A DNA stretch of 64,000 bases, from positions 1 through 64,000 of the forward strand of contig JAKBMB010000006.1 in NCBI GenBank assembly GCA_021831785.1, written 5' to 3'. Below are positions 43,975-52,643 of the stretch, piece after piece (positions within the stretch are counted from its first letter, which is position 1; every line of letters begins with the position of its first letter). The translations under genes and the position numbers were made by a program. The notes beneath the pieces are model-generated. The model made no database searches. It had not been told where the DNA came from and saw only the letters and a program-made list of their open reading frames with translations. The stretch is from Deltaproteobacteria bacterium (GTDB taxonomy: Bacteria; Desulfobacterota; Binatia; Binatales; Binataceae).

Positions 43975-44409
43975 ATGGAAAAAGCGCAAAATCGACGGCC
44001 GCAAGCGGGCTTTACCTTGATCGAGATCATGGTGGTGATCCTGATTCTCGGCCTGCTTGCCACTTTGGTCGTGCAGAGTCTGCGCGGAGCCACCGACCGC
44101 GCCAAAATAACCAAGGCCAAGGCCGACGTTTCGGAGATCAAAACCGCGCTCGAACGCTACTACATGGATAACGGCAGCTATCCGACCACCGAACAAGGTC
44201 TGCAAGCCTTGGTCACGCGCCCCACCTCGGGCCCGGTCCCCGCGGAATACGAAACCGGCGGCTACGTCCGCCAGATTCCCGACGACCCGTGGCATCATCC
44301 GTATTTCTACCAGAGCGACGGCGGCTCCTACGTCCTCAAGTCGTTCGGCGCCGACGGAGCCGAAGGCGGCGAAGGCATAAATGCCGACATCGACGGAAGC
44401 CAGCAATAG
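43975..44409 (+). CDS. gspG: Major pseudopilin GspG
   Basis: Main subunit of the type II secretion pseudopilus. 144 residues. The prepilin leader ends at Gly before FTLIEIMVVILILGLLATLV, with Glu5 in place. The globular part has the GspG signature LERYYMDNGSYPTTEQGLQA, PDDPWHHPYFYQS and the calcium-site loop ending GADGAEGGEGINADIDG. The ATG at 43975 is preceded by GGAGAG, and this start was chosen over the long frame that covers gspF. A prepilin peptidase (gspO) is not in the window. Confidence 0.96.
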   Translation: MEKAQNRRPQAGFTLIEIMVVILILGLLATLVVQSLRGATDRAKITKAKADVSEIKTALERYYMDNGSYPTTEQGLQALVTRPTSGPVPAEYETGGYVRQIPDDPWHHPYFYQSDGGSYVLKSFGADGAEGGEGINADIDGSQQ

Positions 44410-45067
44410 AGCGTGCCGACAAGAATGGCGCCGGGCCCGTGAACGCGCTGACCGCTGCTTGGGCGCGCGCGCGGGAGCAGGGCTGAACCGGTCCGCGGCC
44501 AGCGGTGAAGCGGCCCTCGATGCGCGCGATTCGGCGCGCCAGGCCGGCTTCACGCTGATCGAGCTGGCGGTCGTGATCTTTATCATGGGGCTGATGCTCA
44601 CGCTGGCCGCGCCCTATGCGGGCGTGCTGCGCGACGCTCAGCTTAAGAGCACAGCGCGCCGGCTGGCCGGCCGCGCGACCTTTCTCTACGTGCAGGCGAA
44701 TACGCAAAAGCTCGTTTTGCGGCTCAACTTCGACCTCAAGGGTAATCGCTATTTCGTAACCTGGCTTGACCCATACGCGCTAAATCCTCAATTTCTCCCT
44801 TACGCGCGTCCGGGCGGCGAAGCGATCGTCCTGCCCGCCGGGGTCCGAGTTCGCGACGTCATCGTGGCGGACGGCAACGGCAAGCGCGGGACTTTCGTCG
44901 GCTGCAACTTCTATCCCCAGGGCTTCGCCGACGCCACCGTAATTCATCTGGTGGCGAGCTACGGCAAGGTGATGACGCTCGCGCTTTCGCCGCTCACCGG
45001 GCGAGTCAAAATCATCGGGGACGACGTGGCGGCGGAACGCCTGATTTATGCCGCTTCCGCTTCGTGA
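44381..45067 (+). CDS. gspH: Minor pseudopilin GspH
   Basis: Minor pseudopilin with the prepilin motif QAG then FTLIELAVVIFIMGLMLTLA. The ATG at 44381 lies inside the end of gspG and would give an unusually long 55-residue leader; the in-frame TTG at 44459 would give a more normal leader of about 29 residues, so the start is uncertain. The globular part (RRLAGRATFLYVQANTQKLV, FVTWLDPYALNPQFLPYARP) is GspH-like in length and position. The operon is interrupted after it by about 430 bp of repeats. Confidence 0.85.
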   Translation: MPTSTEASNRACRQEWRRARERADRCLGARAGAGLNRSAASGEAALDARDSARQAGFTLIELAVVIFIMGLMLTLAAPYAGVLRDAQLKSTARRLAGRATFLYVQANTQKLVLRLNFDLKGNRYFVTWLDPYALNPQFLPYARPGGEAIVLPAGVRVRDVIVADGNGKRGTFVGCNFYPQGFADATVIHLVASYGKVMTLALSPLTGRVKIIGDDVAAERLIYAASAS

Positions 45068-45440
45068 GATCGTTCGCGCGCGAATCCATTCGTGCATGGC
45101 TAGTGTGCTGTCCCATTGATAAGTTTACAAAGTCATCAACTGCACGGGATTCTTCGCTCCGGCAGCCGGAGTTTATTCTGAGCGAAGCCGAAGGGCTCAG
45201 AATGACTGCGATAATGGGCACTTCCATCATTCTGAGAGTTTGTGAATTTTTGAGTAGTAGGGCGGGCCGCCGTGCCCGCCATGATACGCGGGCGCCGCGC
45301 CCGCGCGGCCAATGAATCACCGGCGACCGGGCGGGTACGGCGGCCCGCCCTACTAAAGACATATGGGCGCAGCCTACGGCGGCATGCGGCAGCTTGCCAA
45401 AAATTCACAAGCTCTGAGCGAAGTGAAGAATCCTGGTCCC
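45068..45440. repeat. Palindromic and dispersed repeats inserted between gspH and gspI
   Basis: The only large break in the gsp operon. It contains three parts. A 9-bp hairpin (ATTCTGAGC/GCTCAGAAT) lies at 45175-45203. A 99-bp element at 45256-45354 has 25-bp arms matching at 24 positions (AGTAGGGCGGGCCGCCGTGC at the left, its inverse at the right). A dispersed repeat at 45344-45432 also occurs at 1-80. The 99-bp element resembles REP/BIME or a short MITE. A related half-element is at 38194-38252. No transposase is nearby. Confidence 0.75.
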
Positions 45441-45944
45441 TGCGGGTCGTTTGTCAAGTTATTTGCGGAACACCACACTAGCTGGACATGCATTTTACCG
45501 CGCGCCGGCGCCGGGCTTCGGCGATTTGGCGGGACCTGGGCCCGCGTTGGCCCGCGAAGTACGGGCTTTACCCTGCTCGAGGTGATGATTGCCTTGGCGG
45601 TCATCGGCATCGCCTTGGTTCCCTTACTGATGCTTCAGCGCCAGAACATCCGCAGCATAATTCGCAGCCGGGACGTAACTTGCGCTGCCTTGCTGGCGCA
45701 GGAGATCATGACCCGCGCCGAAATGGAGAGGTTTCCGCCGCTGGGCGCCTCCGGCGGCGACTTTCAGAATTTCCATCCGGGCCGCTATCCGAATTTCCGC
45801 TGGCAGCGCAACGTCGAGCCGAGTCCGGTTTTTGCCGATTTGCGCAAGGTTACGGTCAGCGTCGCCTACGGGCCGCGCTTCAAGCGCTCCTTCACGCTGG
45901 TCGAGTTCTTGCACAATCCGCTGCCGCTGGCGCCGAACGGATGA
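45363..45944 (+). CDS. gspI: Minor pseudopilin GspI
   Basis: Minor pseudopilin with the motif STG then FTLLEVMIALAVIGIALVPL and Glu5. The mature part (about 125 residues: CAALLAQEIMTRAEMERFPP, FRWQRNVEPSPVF, VTVSVAYG) fits GspI. The frame is open back to ATG 45363, which lies inside the dispersed repeat. No in-frame ATG sits near the expected leader; GTG 45423 is also in the repeat. Either the repeat supplied a new start or translation uses an unusual codon. Its stop overlaps the gspJ start (ATGA). The protein should cap the pseudopilus with GspJ and GspK. Confidence 0.85.
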   Translation: MGAAYGGMRQLAKNSQALSEVKNPGPCGSFVKLFAEHHTSWTCILPRAGAGLRRFGGTWARVGPRSTGFTLLEVMIALAVIGIALVPLLMLQRQNIRSIIRSRDVTCAALLAQEIMTRAEMERFPPLGASGGDFQNFHPGRYPNFRWQRNVEPSPVFADLRKVTVSVAYGPRFKRSFTLVEFLHNPLPLAPNG

Positions 45945-46615
45945 GTTCGCGACGGGTAATCGCGCCGCCCTGCGCGGGCTTTACGTTGGTCGAGCTGATG
46001 CTGGCGGTGGCCCTGATGGGGCTCATCATGGCGATGATTTTCGGCGCCTTTTTTGCCGTGATTCACAGCAAGGCTGACGGCGAGGCAAACATGACCGCGG
46101 ATGAAGAGGGGCGCGCGATTATCTATCAGATGAGCGCCGAACTGCGCGGCGTCGTGCAAACGCCTATCTTCCCCAGCGCCGTGCTGTTGGTGGGAGAGGC
46201 CCACAGTTCCGGCGGCGAAACGACCGACAGCGTAACCTTTGCGACCCTCGACGTACTTCATCGCCGCTCGCTCCTCGGCGCCGGCGCCGAGGAGATCGTC
46301 GCCTATTCGCTTGAGCCCAGTTCCCGGACGCGGGGCGAGTTCCTGCTCGCCCGAAGCCAACGCAGCGCGCTTCTAACCAGCACGCAGGGCGCTCACCTGA
46401 CTGCGCCGGTCGTGCTCAGCAAACGGGTCCGCTCGCTCCATCTGCGCTACTTCGACGGCACCCGATGGAACGAAAGCTGGAACTCGCGCCGGATGCCGGC
46501 CTTGCAGGCGCTGCCCGTGGCGGTCTCGATAGAACTCCAGATGGCGGGACCGAACGGAAGCGCGCGCTGGTTTTCGACGCTCGTCGCGCCGGCGATGGCG
46601 GTCATGCAAAGGTAG
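45941..46615 (+). CDS. gspJ: Minor pseudopilin GspJ
   Basis: 224 residues. A very short leader (MSSRRVIAPPCAG) precedes FTLVELMLAVALMGLIMAMI with Glu5 present. The body (EEGRAIIYQMSAELRGVVQT, SVTFATLDVLHRRS, EIVAYSLEPS, LHLRYFDGTRWNESW) is typical GspJ. Start and gspI stop overlap (ATGA), and gspK begins 2 bp after its stop, indicating tight translational coupling. It forms the pseudopilus tip with GspI and GspK. Confidence 0.92.
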   Translation: MSSRRVIAPPCAGFTLVELMLAVALMGLIMAMIFGAFFAVIHSKADGEANMTADEEGRAIIYQMSAELRGVVQTPIFPSAVLLVGEAHSSGGETTDSVTFATLDVLHRRSLLGAGAEEIVAYSLEPSSRTRGEFLLARSQRSALLTSTQGAHLTAPVVLSKRVRSLHLRYFDGTRWNESWNSRRMPALQALPVAVSIELQMAGPNGSARWFSTLVAPAMAVMQR

Positions 46616-46617
46616 CG

Positions 46618-47619
46618 ATGAAAGCTCGAGCTCAAGCCGGCCAACGCGGCGTCGCGCTGCTCGCCACGCTGATAGCGATTACGCTTATCACCGTGACGGT
46701 CATCGACTTTACCGCCGCGGCGACACTCGGCTCGCGAATCGCGAGCAACCAGTCCAACGAACTGCGCGCCGCTTACTTCGCCCGCTCAGGCGTCCAAATC
46801 GGCTTAAGCCTGCTCGCGCAGGACACGCGCCTGGTTGCCAGGCGTCCCCAGCCTTTCGACGCCCTGACCGACATCTGGGCCGTTCCGTTTCCGCCCATCG
46901 CGGTGAACGGCGGCGCGGTGGGCTTTAGGATCGAGGACGAAACGGGCAAGCTTAGCATCAATCAGTTGGTCAATCCCGTGACCGGCATGCTGAACCTTCC
47001 GTTCATGGCAGTGCTGGCCGAGTTGCTCGCCGAGCTTAATCTGCCGCGCCAATTGCTGGGAGCGCTGGTGGATTGGCTCGACCGCGACAGCGTGCCGAGT
47101 GTAAACGGCGCCGAGGCCGACTTCTATCTTGGCCTTACGCCGCCCTACGAGCCGCGCAACGGGCCGATGCCGACGATCGGCGATTTGCGCATGGTGCGCG
47201 GCGTCAACGACGCTGTCTTCCAGGCGCTGCGCCAGTTTTTGACCGCGGCCCCAACCACCGAGATCAACGTCAATACCGCGCCTCCCCAGGTGCTGGCGGC
47301 GGCGCTGGCAGGTCTCGGCGCTGATCCATCGTTGGCCGCGGCGATCGTCGAAACCCGCGTCGCGCAGCCGTTTATCAACCCCGCGCAGGTGGCTCAATTG
47401 ATCCCGAACGCCGGTGCCCTTGCCGGAGGCGGGGCGCCCGGCGCTGGCGCTTCCGCAGTGAGCGGCTTCGGCCAATCCGGCGCGGTCTTCACCACCCAGA
47501 GCAGTTTTTTCAGCATCACCGGCCTCGGCACTTACAGTGGAACGCGCAAATTCGTCTATGCGATGGTGGCGCGCAATGGCCTCGGCCCGCTGATCCTCAA
47601 CGGTTGGCACGAAGAGTAG
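46618..47619 (+). CDS. gspK: Minor pseudopilin GspK
   Basis: 333 residues. The N-terminal helix GVALLATLIAITLITVTVID follows a Gly and lacks the Glu5 of other pseudopilins, as is usual for the tip subunit GspK. The large alpha/beta insert is present (GFRIEDETGKLSINQLVNPV, LVDWLDRDSVPSVNGAEADF, TIGDLRMVRGV, TEINVNTAPPQVLAAALAGL). A Gly/Ala-rich loop near residue 270 is longer than usual. Start ATG 46618 has AAAGG upstream; the longer frame overlaps gspJ. Confidence 0.93.
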   Translation: MKARAQAGQRGVALLATLIAITLITVTVIDFTAAATLGSRIASNQSNELRAAYFARSGVQIGLSLLAQDTRLVARRPQPFDALTDIWAVPFPPIAVNGGAVGFRIEDETGKLSINQLVNPVTGMLNLPFMAVLAELLAELNLPRQLLGALVDWLDRDSVPSVNGAEADFYLGLTPPYEPRNGPMPTIGDLRMVRGVNDAVFQALRQFLTAAPTTEINVNTAPPQVLAAALAGLGADPSLAAAIVETRVAQPFINPAQVAQLIPNAGALAGGGAPGAGASAVSGFGQSGAVFTTQSSFFSITGLGTYSGTRKFVYAMVARNGLGPLILNGWHEE

Positions 47620-47637
47620 GCGGCGGGCGGTCCCGAA

Positions 47638-49092
47638 ATGGCGCAACGAATCTTGGCCGTCGAACTCGGCCGCGATTGGGCGCAAGCCGCGCTGGCCGAG
47701 CGTACCTGGAACTCGCTGACGCTAATCGGCACGTTTTTCGCCGAACGCCACGAATCGGAGCCGGACCTGCGCGCGGCTTTGGCACGCTTACTCGAGCGCG
47801 CCGGCGGGGTTGATGTTACGGTGTCGGCGATTGCCGGCGAATTGGTGGCCAAACGGCTGCTGACACTGCCGTTCAGCAATCGGCGCCAACTTGAACAGGC
47901 GGTACCTTTTGCGCTCGAAGAGCATCTGCCGTTCGCCGCCGACGACGGAGTGGTGGGCTTCCTGCCGTTCGAGCGCCGCGGCGCAAGTTCGCTGGTGATG
48001 GCGTGCTTCGTCCGTCGCGCCGATCTGCGAACCCACTTAGACATCCTTGGCGCAGTGGGTTTAGACCCCAAGCTCGTCACCGTCAGCGCTTTGGCTTTGC
48101 CGGCGCTGCTTGAAGCCCCAACCGGCGGCGCGGGCGGCGCCCGCCTCTTGCTCGAGATGGGCCGACGGCGCGCCTCGATGGTCTTGCTCGACGCAGACGG
48201 CGTTGCGCGCACATTCCGCGCCGCGCCCGGCAGCGGGCCGAGTGCGAACGGCGCCGGCGGTCAGCGCGCGCTCGACGCCACGGTCCTCAAGAACCTAAGA
48301 CAAACCCTGAGCGACCATTCACTCGAGGCCCAGGCCGTCGAGCTGATCGTGATGGGAGCTGAAAACGGCGAGCTCCGCGCGCAGTTGGCAAGCGAGCTTT
48401 TACTGCCGGTGCGCAGTGGCCCCGCTTTTATTAGTGTCGGCCGCTTGGCGGGCGCGACGGCGCGCGATATGGAGTTCGCGGGATGTCTGGCGATGCTGCT
48501 AAGCCAGCATCCTCACTTAGGCTTCGAGCTGTTGAATTTCCGCCAGGGCGAATTTATCTTTCTTGGCCGCGGCGCCGATCTGGGTCCTTGGCGCATACCG
48601 CTGGTGCTGATCTGCGCGTTGGGCTTGCTCGGCGCGCTCCACGCCTCGCTCGACCTCGCCGCGCGCTACCGGCGTTTGGCTTTGGCCAACGCGCAGATCT
48701 CAGCCGCCGCCGCCCCGGTGCTGGGGTCAAAACCGGCCGCGCAGGTGATGCCGAGTTTGCGCCGCGCGATCGCGCAATCCCAAAAGCGCTTGTGGACACT
48801 GGGCGGCAAGGGCAGCCGCGCTTCCTCGCTCGACGTGCTGCTCGCGGTCTCGCGCGCGCTTAATCCGACCATGGGGATCGAGCTGGATGAGCTGACGTTC
48901 GACGACAGTGGCATCAAGCTGACCGGCAAGGCCGGCTCTTACGCCGGCGTCACCCTGCTCAAACAGGCGCTGGCCAAGCAAAGCGAGCTGGCCGATCTCC
49001 AGGTGACCGAAGCCAAGACCAGCGGCGAGTCGGGCAAAGTGGACTTCCGCGCCAGCGCGGCGCTAAAGGCGCTAAGGCTGAAAGCCAATTAA
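47638..49092 (+). CDS. gspL: Type II secretion protein GspL
   Basis: Bitopic inner-membrane assembly protein, 484 residues. The cytoplasmic actin-like (PilM-type) part is at about 1-310 (RILAVELGRDWAQAALAERT, RQLEQAVPFALEEHLPFAAD, ARLLLEMGRRRASMVLLDAD). One membrane helix follows at about 322-342 (IPLVLICALGLLGALHASLD), then a periplasmic ferredoxin-like domain (about 400-484, MGIELDELTFDDSGIKLTGK). It links the ATPase GspE to the envelope. It is followed 3 bp later by gspM. Confidence 0.9.
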   Translation: MAQRILAVELGRDWAQAALAERTWNSLTLIGTFFAERHESEPDLRAALARLLERAGGVDVTVSAIAGELVAKRLLTLPFSNRRQLEQAVPFALEEHLPFAADDGVVGFLPFERRGASSLVMACFVRRADLRTHLDILGAVGLDPKLVTVSALALPALLEAPTGGAGGARLLLEMGRRRASMVLLDADGVARTFRAAPGSGPSANGAGGQRALDATVLKNLRQTLSDHSLEAQAVELIVMGAENGELRAQLASELLLPVRSGPAFISVGRLAGATARDMEFAGCLAMLLSQHPHLGFELLNFRQGEFIFLGRGADLGPWRIPLVLICALGLLGALHASLDLAARYRRLALANAQISAAAAPVLGSKPAAQVMPSLRRAIAQSQKRLWTLGGKGSRASSLDVLLAVSRALNPTMGIELDELTFDDSGIKLTGKAGSYAGVTLLKQALAKQSELADLQVTEAKTSGESGKVDFRASAALKALRLKAN

Positions 49093-49095
49093 GCG

Positions 49096-49734
49096 ATGCG
49101 AAGGCTTTGGGCGACGATCGCGGCTTGGATTGAAACTCGCCGGGCGGGCTGGCGTCAACGGCTAAGCCGCCTTATCGCGCCGGCGAGAGCGCACGCACGC
49201 GCGCGTTATCGCAAGCTTGAGCTGCGCGAAAAGGCCGCGCTCGTGCTCGGCGGCGGCTTAATTGCCGGGTTCCTGGTCTATGACTTTGTCCTCGTACCGC
49301 TGCGCCAGGCGCGCAGCGAGCTTGACTCGGAGGTCGTCGGGCGCCGCCACGAGCTGGCCGCGGTGGTCCGGATGGTGCAGGAGTATAAGTCGCTGGAGCG
49401 AGAGGTTGCGACGGCGCAAAATCGCGCGCTTGCCGCCGGCAAAGATTTCTCCCTCTTCTCCGTGCTCGAAGCGAAGCTCTCCCAGAGCTTCGGCCGCGAT
49501 AAGATCACCTCGATAAGTCCGAGCGAAAAAAAGCTGGCGGGCGAATTGATGGAACATCGCGTCGACCTCAAGCTCGAGAACCTCAATCTTTCCCAGGTTG
49601 TCGACGCGCTGTACAAGATAGAGCATCTGTCACCTCCGGTGATCGTTGCGGAGCTAAGAATAAAAAAGCGTCCCAATAATCCCCATTCATTCGACGTTGA
49701 CCTAAGCTGCTTTGCCGTGGGCAAGGCGGGTTAG
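49096..49734 (+). CDS. gspM: Type II secretion protein GspM
   Basis: 212 residues. A short basic cytoplasmic start, one membrane helix (about 52-71, AALVLGGGLIAGFLVYDFVL), a periplasmic coiled-coil (about 75-120, RQARSELDSEVVGRRHELAA) and a small alpha/beta domain (LKLENLNLSQVVDALYKIEH, PVIVAELRIKKRP) match GspM. It partners with GspL and stabilises it. It starts 3 bp after gspL. Confidence 0.88.
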   Translation: MRRLWATIAAWIETRRAGWRQRLSRLIAPARAHARARYRKLELREKAALVLGGGLIAGFLVYDFVLVPLRQARSELDSEVVGRRHELAAVVRMVQEYKSLEREVATAQNRALAAGKDFSLFSVLEAKLSQSFGRDKITSISPSEKKLAGELMEHRVDLKLENLNLSQVVDALYKIEHLSPPVIVAELRIKKRPNNPHSFDVDLSCFAVGKAG

Positions 49735-49919
49735 ACCGTTCATTGCTCGATGAGCGCGGCAGTTTCAGGATATAATCGCGTAAACGACGCCAAGCACGCG
49801 GAGGCGGTGCGATGCCGGAGCGAATCGATAGAAAGTGGCTTTAGGGCCCCGCAGCACCGGCCGATGAGGAACTGACGAGGGTTGCGATGCGCGGCGCGTC
49901 GCTCGGGGAGAAAGGCTAG

Positions 49920-50771
49920 ATGAGCTATAGCGGAGCGCGGCGGCGGTCCGGCCGCCTGATGACGATCGCATATGCGCTCTGGGGCTTGCTTTTGTTCCTG
50001 GCCTTCACCGTGGCCTATTTTCCGTACGGCGAGGTGCTGGCGACCAAACTTGCGCCGATGGGCTTGCAGCTAAGCTACCAACAAGCGCGCTTTAGGCTGC
50101 CGCTAGGCGTCAGTCTGCGAAACGTCAAAGTTTTGGCCGCCAGTCCGGCGCGCGGACAGGCGCTGGAGAGTCAAAAGTTGACGCTGGAGCCGGTTTTTAC
50201 TTCGCTGCTCACAGGCCGGCCCGCGCTGGCGGTCGGGGCCGAGCTTTACGGCGGCCACGCGCAGGTCTTTGTTTCGCGCGCCGGTCCAACGGGCTACGAG
50301 GTGCGTTTTGAGGCTCTGGCGCTGGATTTGGCAAAACTCGCGCGGCTGGCTGACGTGGGCGCTTCGCTTAGCGGCAAGCTGTCGGCCTCGGGCCTTTTCG
50401 ACCTGAACCAAGGCGGGGCTGCGAGCGCGGCCGGCAGGTTTCAATTCGATGGCAAAAATGTCGCCGTCAGGTTCGGCACCGGTATCCTATCGATTACCTT
50501 CACCGAGCTTGCAGGCGCGTTTGCCGTCAAGCCGGGAATCCTCGACGTACGCCGCCTCCACGGCCGCGGCCCGGAACTCGGACTCGACGCGCAGGGCGCG
50601 GTGCGCCTGGCCCCAAGCCTGGCGCTGAGCACCGTCAACGTGACCTGTCAACTGGCGCCCACGGCGGCCGGGCGCGCGCGCCTCGGGGTGTTTCTGCGTC
50701 TGCTGCCCCATCCACCGGGCGCAAGCCCTTACTTGGTCCGGGGGCCGCTGCTGATGCCCTCGATTTCATAA
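49920..50771 (+). CDS. gspN: Type II secretion protein GspN
   Basis: 283 residues. The membrane anchor is TIAYALWGLLLFLAFTVAYF near the N-terminus. It is followed by the beta-rich periplasmic GspN domain (LATKLAPMGLQLSYQQARFR, LPLGVSLRNVKVLAAS, ELYGGHAQVFVSRAG, GKLSASGLFDLNQGG, FAVKPGILDVRRLHGRGPEL). GspN is an optional T2SS component usually placed last, as here. The 185-bp spacer from gspM holds nothing recognised. The secretin gene gspD and gspC are not in the window. Confidence 0.85.
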   Translation: MSYSGARRRSGRLMTIAYALWGLLLFLAFTVAYFPYGEVLATKLAPMGLQLSYQQARFRLPLGVSLRNVKVLAASPARGQALESQKLTLEPVFTSLLTGRPALAVGAELYGGHAQVFVSRAGPTGYEVRFEALALDLAKLARLADVGASLSGKLSASGLFDLNQGGAASAAGRFQFDGKNVAVRFGTGILSITFTELAGAFAVKPGILDVRRLHGRGPELGLDAQGAVRLAPSLALSTVNVTCQLAPTAAGRARLGVFLRLLPHPPGASPYLVRGPLLMPSIS

Positions 50772-50811
50772 CGCGAGGTTTGCTTCATCCCAAAAGCCGG
50801 TGAGGAGATTG

Positions 50812-51822
50812 ATGGCTGAACGCAAAGCAAAACTGGGACTGGCGATGCTTTCTTTGGCCGCGGAGCCGATCCGGGAAGGGATCGAAACCGCGCGCGAGGC
50901 GCAGGCGCTAGGCTACTCAAGCCTCTGGCTGCCCGAGGTATCGGGCCCTGACGCCCTGGTGGCGCTGGGCGCTCTGGCGATGCGCACCGAGACTATCGAG
51001 CTGGCAACCGGGGTGGTGCCAATCCAAATCCGCACCCCGGCGGTGCTCGGCACCGCGTTTCTCACGCTTAACGAACTTTCCGAAGGCCGCGCGATCGCAG
51101 GCCTCGGCGTATCCAGCCCGGTCATCGTCGAGCAATGGCACGGAGCGTCGTATCGCAAGCCGCTCACGGCGATGCGCGAATGCGTCGAGATCATGCGTCA
51201 ACTGTTCCGCGACGGCCGGGTTAAGTTCGAAGGCGCCGTCTACAAGGCGCAGTTGCGCTTGAGAATGCCGATATTGCAGGCGCGACGACCGCGCATATAT
51301 TTGGCCGCGCTCAATCCGCCGATGCTGCGCCTGGCGGGCGAGGTCGCCGACGGCGTGCTCTTGAACTACTCGCCGCCCGAGGCGGTGGCCGCGCAAATCG
51401 CGGTCGTGCGCGTCGCCGCTCAGGCGTTTGGCCGCAATCCCGAAGAGTTGGACTACGCAGTCTTCGCGCGCATGTGCGTAACCGACGAGGCCGAAGCTGC
51501 GCGTACGGCCTTCAAGCGCGAGCTTGTTACGTACGCCTTCGTCGAAGCCTATCAGAAAATGTTCGCCCGAATCGGGATGGACCAAGAGATGGCCGCAGTC
51601 CGCCGCCTATGGCAGGCGGGCCAGCGCGAGCAGGCGCCGGCGGCCCTTAGCGACGTCTCGGCCGACAAGCTGGGCAGCTTCGGGCCAGCAGACCGGGCGC
51701 GCGAATTCATCGCGCGGTTTCGCGCCGCCGGAATTACCCACCCGGTGGTCTTCCCGATCGGCCCGACGCGCACCAATCGGCGCGATTTCCTCAACACGAT
51801 GCGCGCGCTGGCCGGCGCCTAG
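50812..51822 (+). CDS. LLM-class oxidoreductase, F420-dependent type
   Basis: 336-residue luciferase-like TIM barrel resembling F420-dependent dehydrogenases and reductases: GLAMLSLAAEPIREGIETAR, ALGYSSLWLPEVSGPDALVA, ETIELATGVVPIQIRTPAVL, LNELSEGRAIAGLGVSSPVI, RPRIYLAALNPPMLRLAGEV, ADGVLLNYSPP. Cofactor and substrate cannot be read from sequence; FMN use is possible. ATG 50812 was chosen over GTG 50800 because GAGGAG (50802-50807) fits it. It is 40 bp after gspN, so it may be read through from the gsp operon without functional relation. Confidence 0.88.
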   Translation: MAERKAKLGLAMLSLAAEPIREGIETAREAQALGYSSLWLPEVSGPDALVALGALAMRTETIELATGVVPIQIRTPAVLGTAFLTLNELSEGRAIAGLGVSSPVIVEQWHGASYRKPLTAMRECVEIMRQLFRDGRVKFEGAVYKAQLRLRMPILQARRPRIYLAALNPPMLRLAGEVADGVLLNYSPPEAVAAQIAVVRVAAQAFGRNPEELDYAVFARMCVTDEAEAARTAFKRELVTYAFVEAYQKMFARIGMDQEMAAVRRLWQAGQREQAPAALSDVSADKLGSFGPADRAREFIARFRAAGITHPVVFPIGPTRTNRRDFLNTMRALAGA

Positions 51823-52010
51823 CACCAGCACCAGCGCCTGCCGGGAGTTCTTCGCCTGGTTATCCGGCACGCGCCGGCCCGCAGATCGTCGGCGCGAGCC
51901 GCTTCCCGCTAAGCCTCGGCCGGCGCGGACGCGCGGCGCGTGAGCAGCGATGTGAAGCAGCCCCGAGATAGGAGTGTGCGGCGAGCGGCAGCCGCCGGCG
52001 GCGCTCGCGA

Positions 52011-52523
52011 TTAGTAGCTGTACAAGTTGGTGCCGGGCCCGGTGCCGCCAAGCGGGCTGTCTATCCCGAACGGCCCCATCAACTGCATCTGCTGCATCTG
52101 CAATTCGGCCCCGCCGATTTGTTCGGAGCGTTGGGCTTGGCGCGTCTGCTTCGTTTCCAGCTTTTGCCCCATATAGTGCTGGTAAGCTTCGTCGGTGCCG
52201 GAAAAGTAACAATGACAATAGGTGGGGTCAGCGAAGTAGTAAGTTAGCTCTCCCTTGGCTCCGATCCTATAGGTGAGCTCGCCGGGCGGAAGCTTCTGGT
52301 AGCGGCGCGTTTCGTCGGGCGTCTGCGGCGAGATGGATTTGAAGCCCGCCGCCGCGAGCCCGCTTTCGGTCCATTGGACGCGCTGTTGCGGCGTCACTTG
52401 TCCGGACGGGGTCAGCGTCTGTCCGAGCGTTTGTCCGAGCTGCCCGAAGGTCCCACATCCGCCGGCCGAGACGCCGAGCAGCAGACATGCCACCAGGACG
52501 ATTTTGCGGGCTTTCAGTCCCAC
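52011..52523 (-). CDS. Small lipoprotein of unknown function
   Basis: 170 residues. The N-terminus ARKIVLVACLLLGVSAGGC is a lipoprotein signal with Cys23 as the lipidated residue. It is followed by a Gln/Gly-rich stretch (GQLGQTLGQTLTPSGQ), a compact middle (YRIGAKGELTYYFADPTYCH with two further cysteines) and a Gln/Met-rich end. No family was recognised. It is 120 bp downstream of another exported protein on the same strand and may be co-expressed. Confidence 0.65.
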   Translation of the reverse strand: MGLKARKIVLVACLLLGVSAGGCGTFGQLGQTLGQTLTPSGQVTPQQRVQWTESGLAAAGFKSISPQTPDETRRYQKLPPGELTYRIGAKGELTYYFADPTYCHCYFSGTDEAYQHYMGQKLETKQTRQAQRSEQIGGAELQMQQMQLMGPFGIDSPLGGTGPGTNLYSY

Positions 52524-52643
52524 TTACGCCAAACTACTCTCATTCATCATGCGCGCGGTCCCGATAGGCGTTCGTTGTCAGCCCACGTCTGGGCGCCCGG
52601 CGGCGAAGCGATCTAAATTAGCGCGGCCGGCAGCCACGACGCG

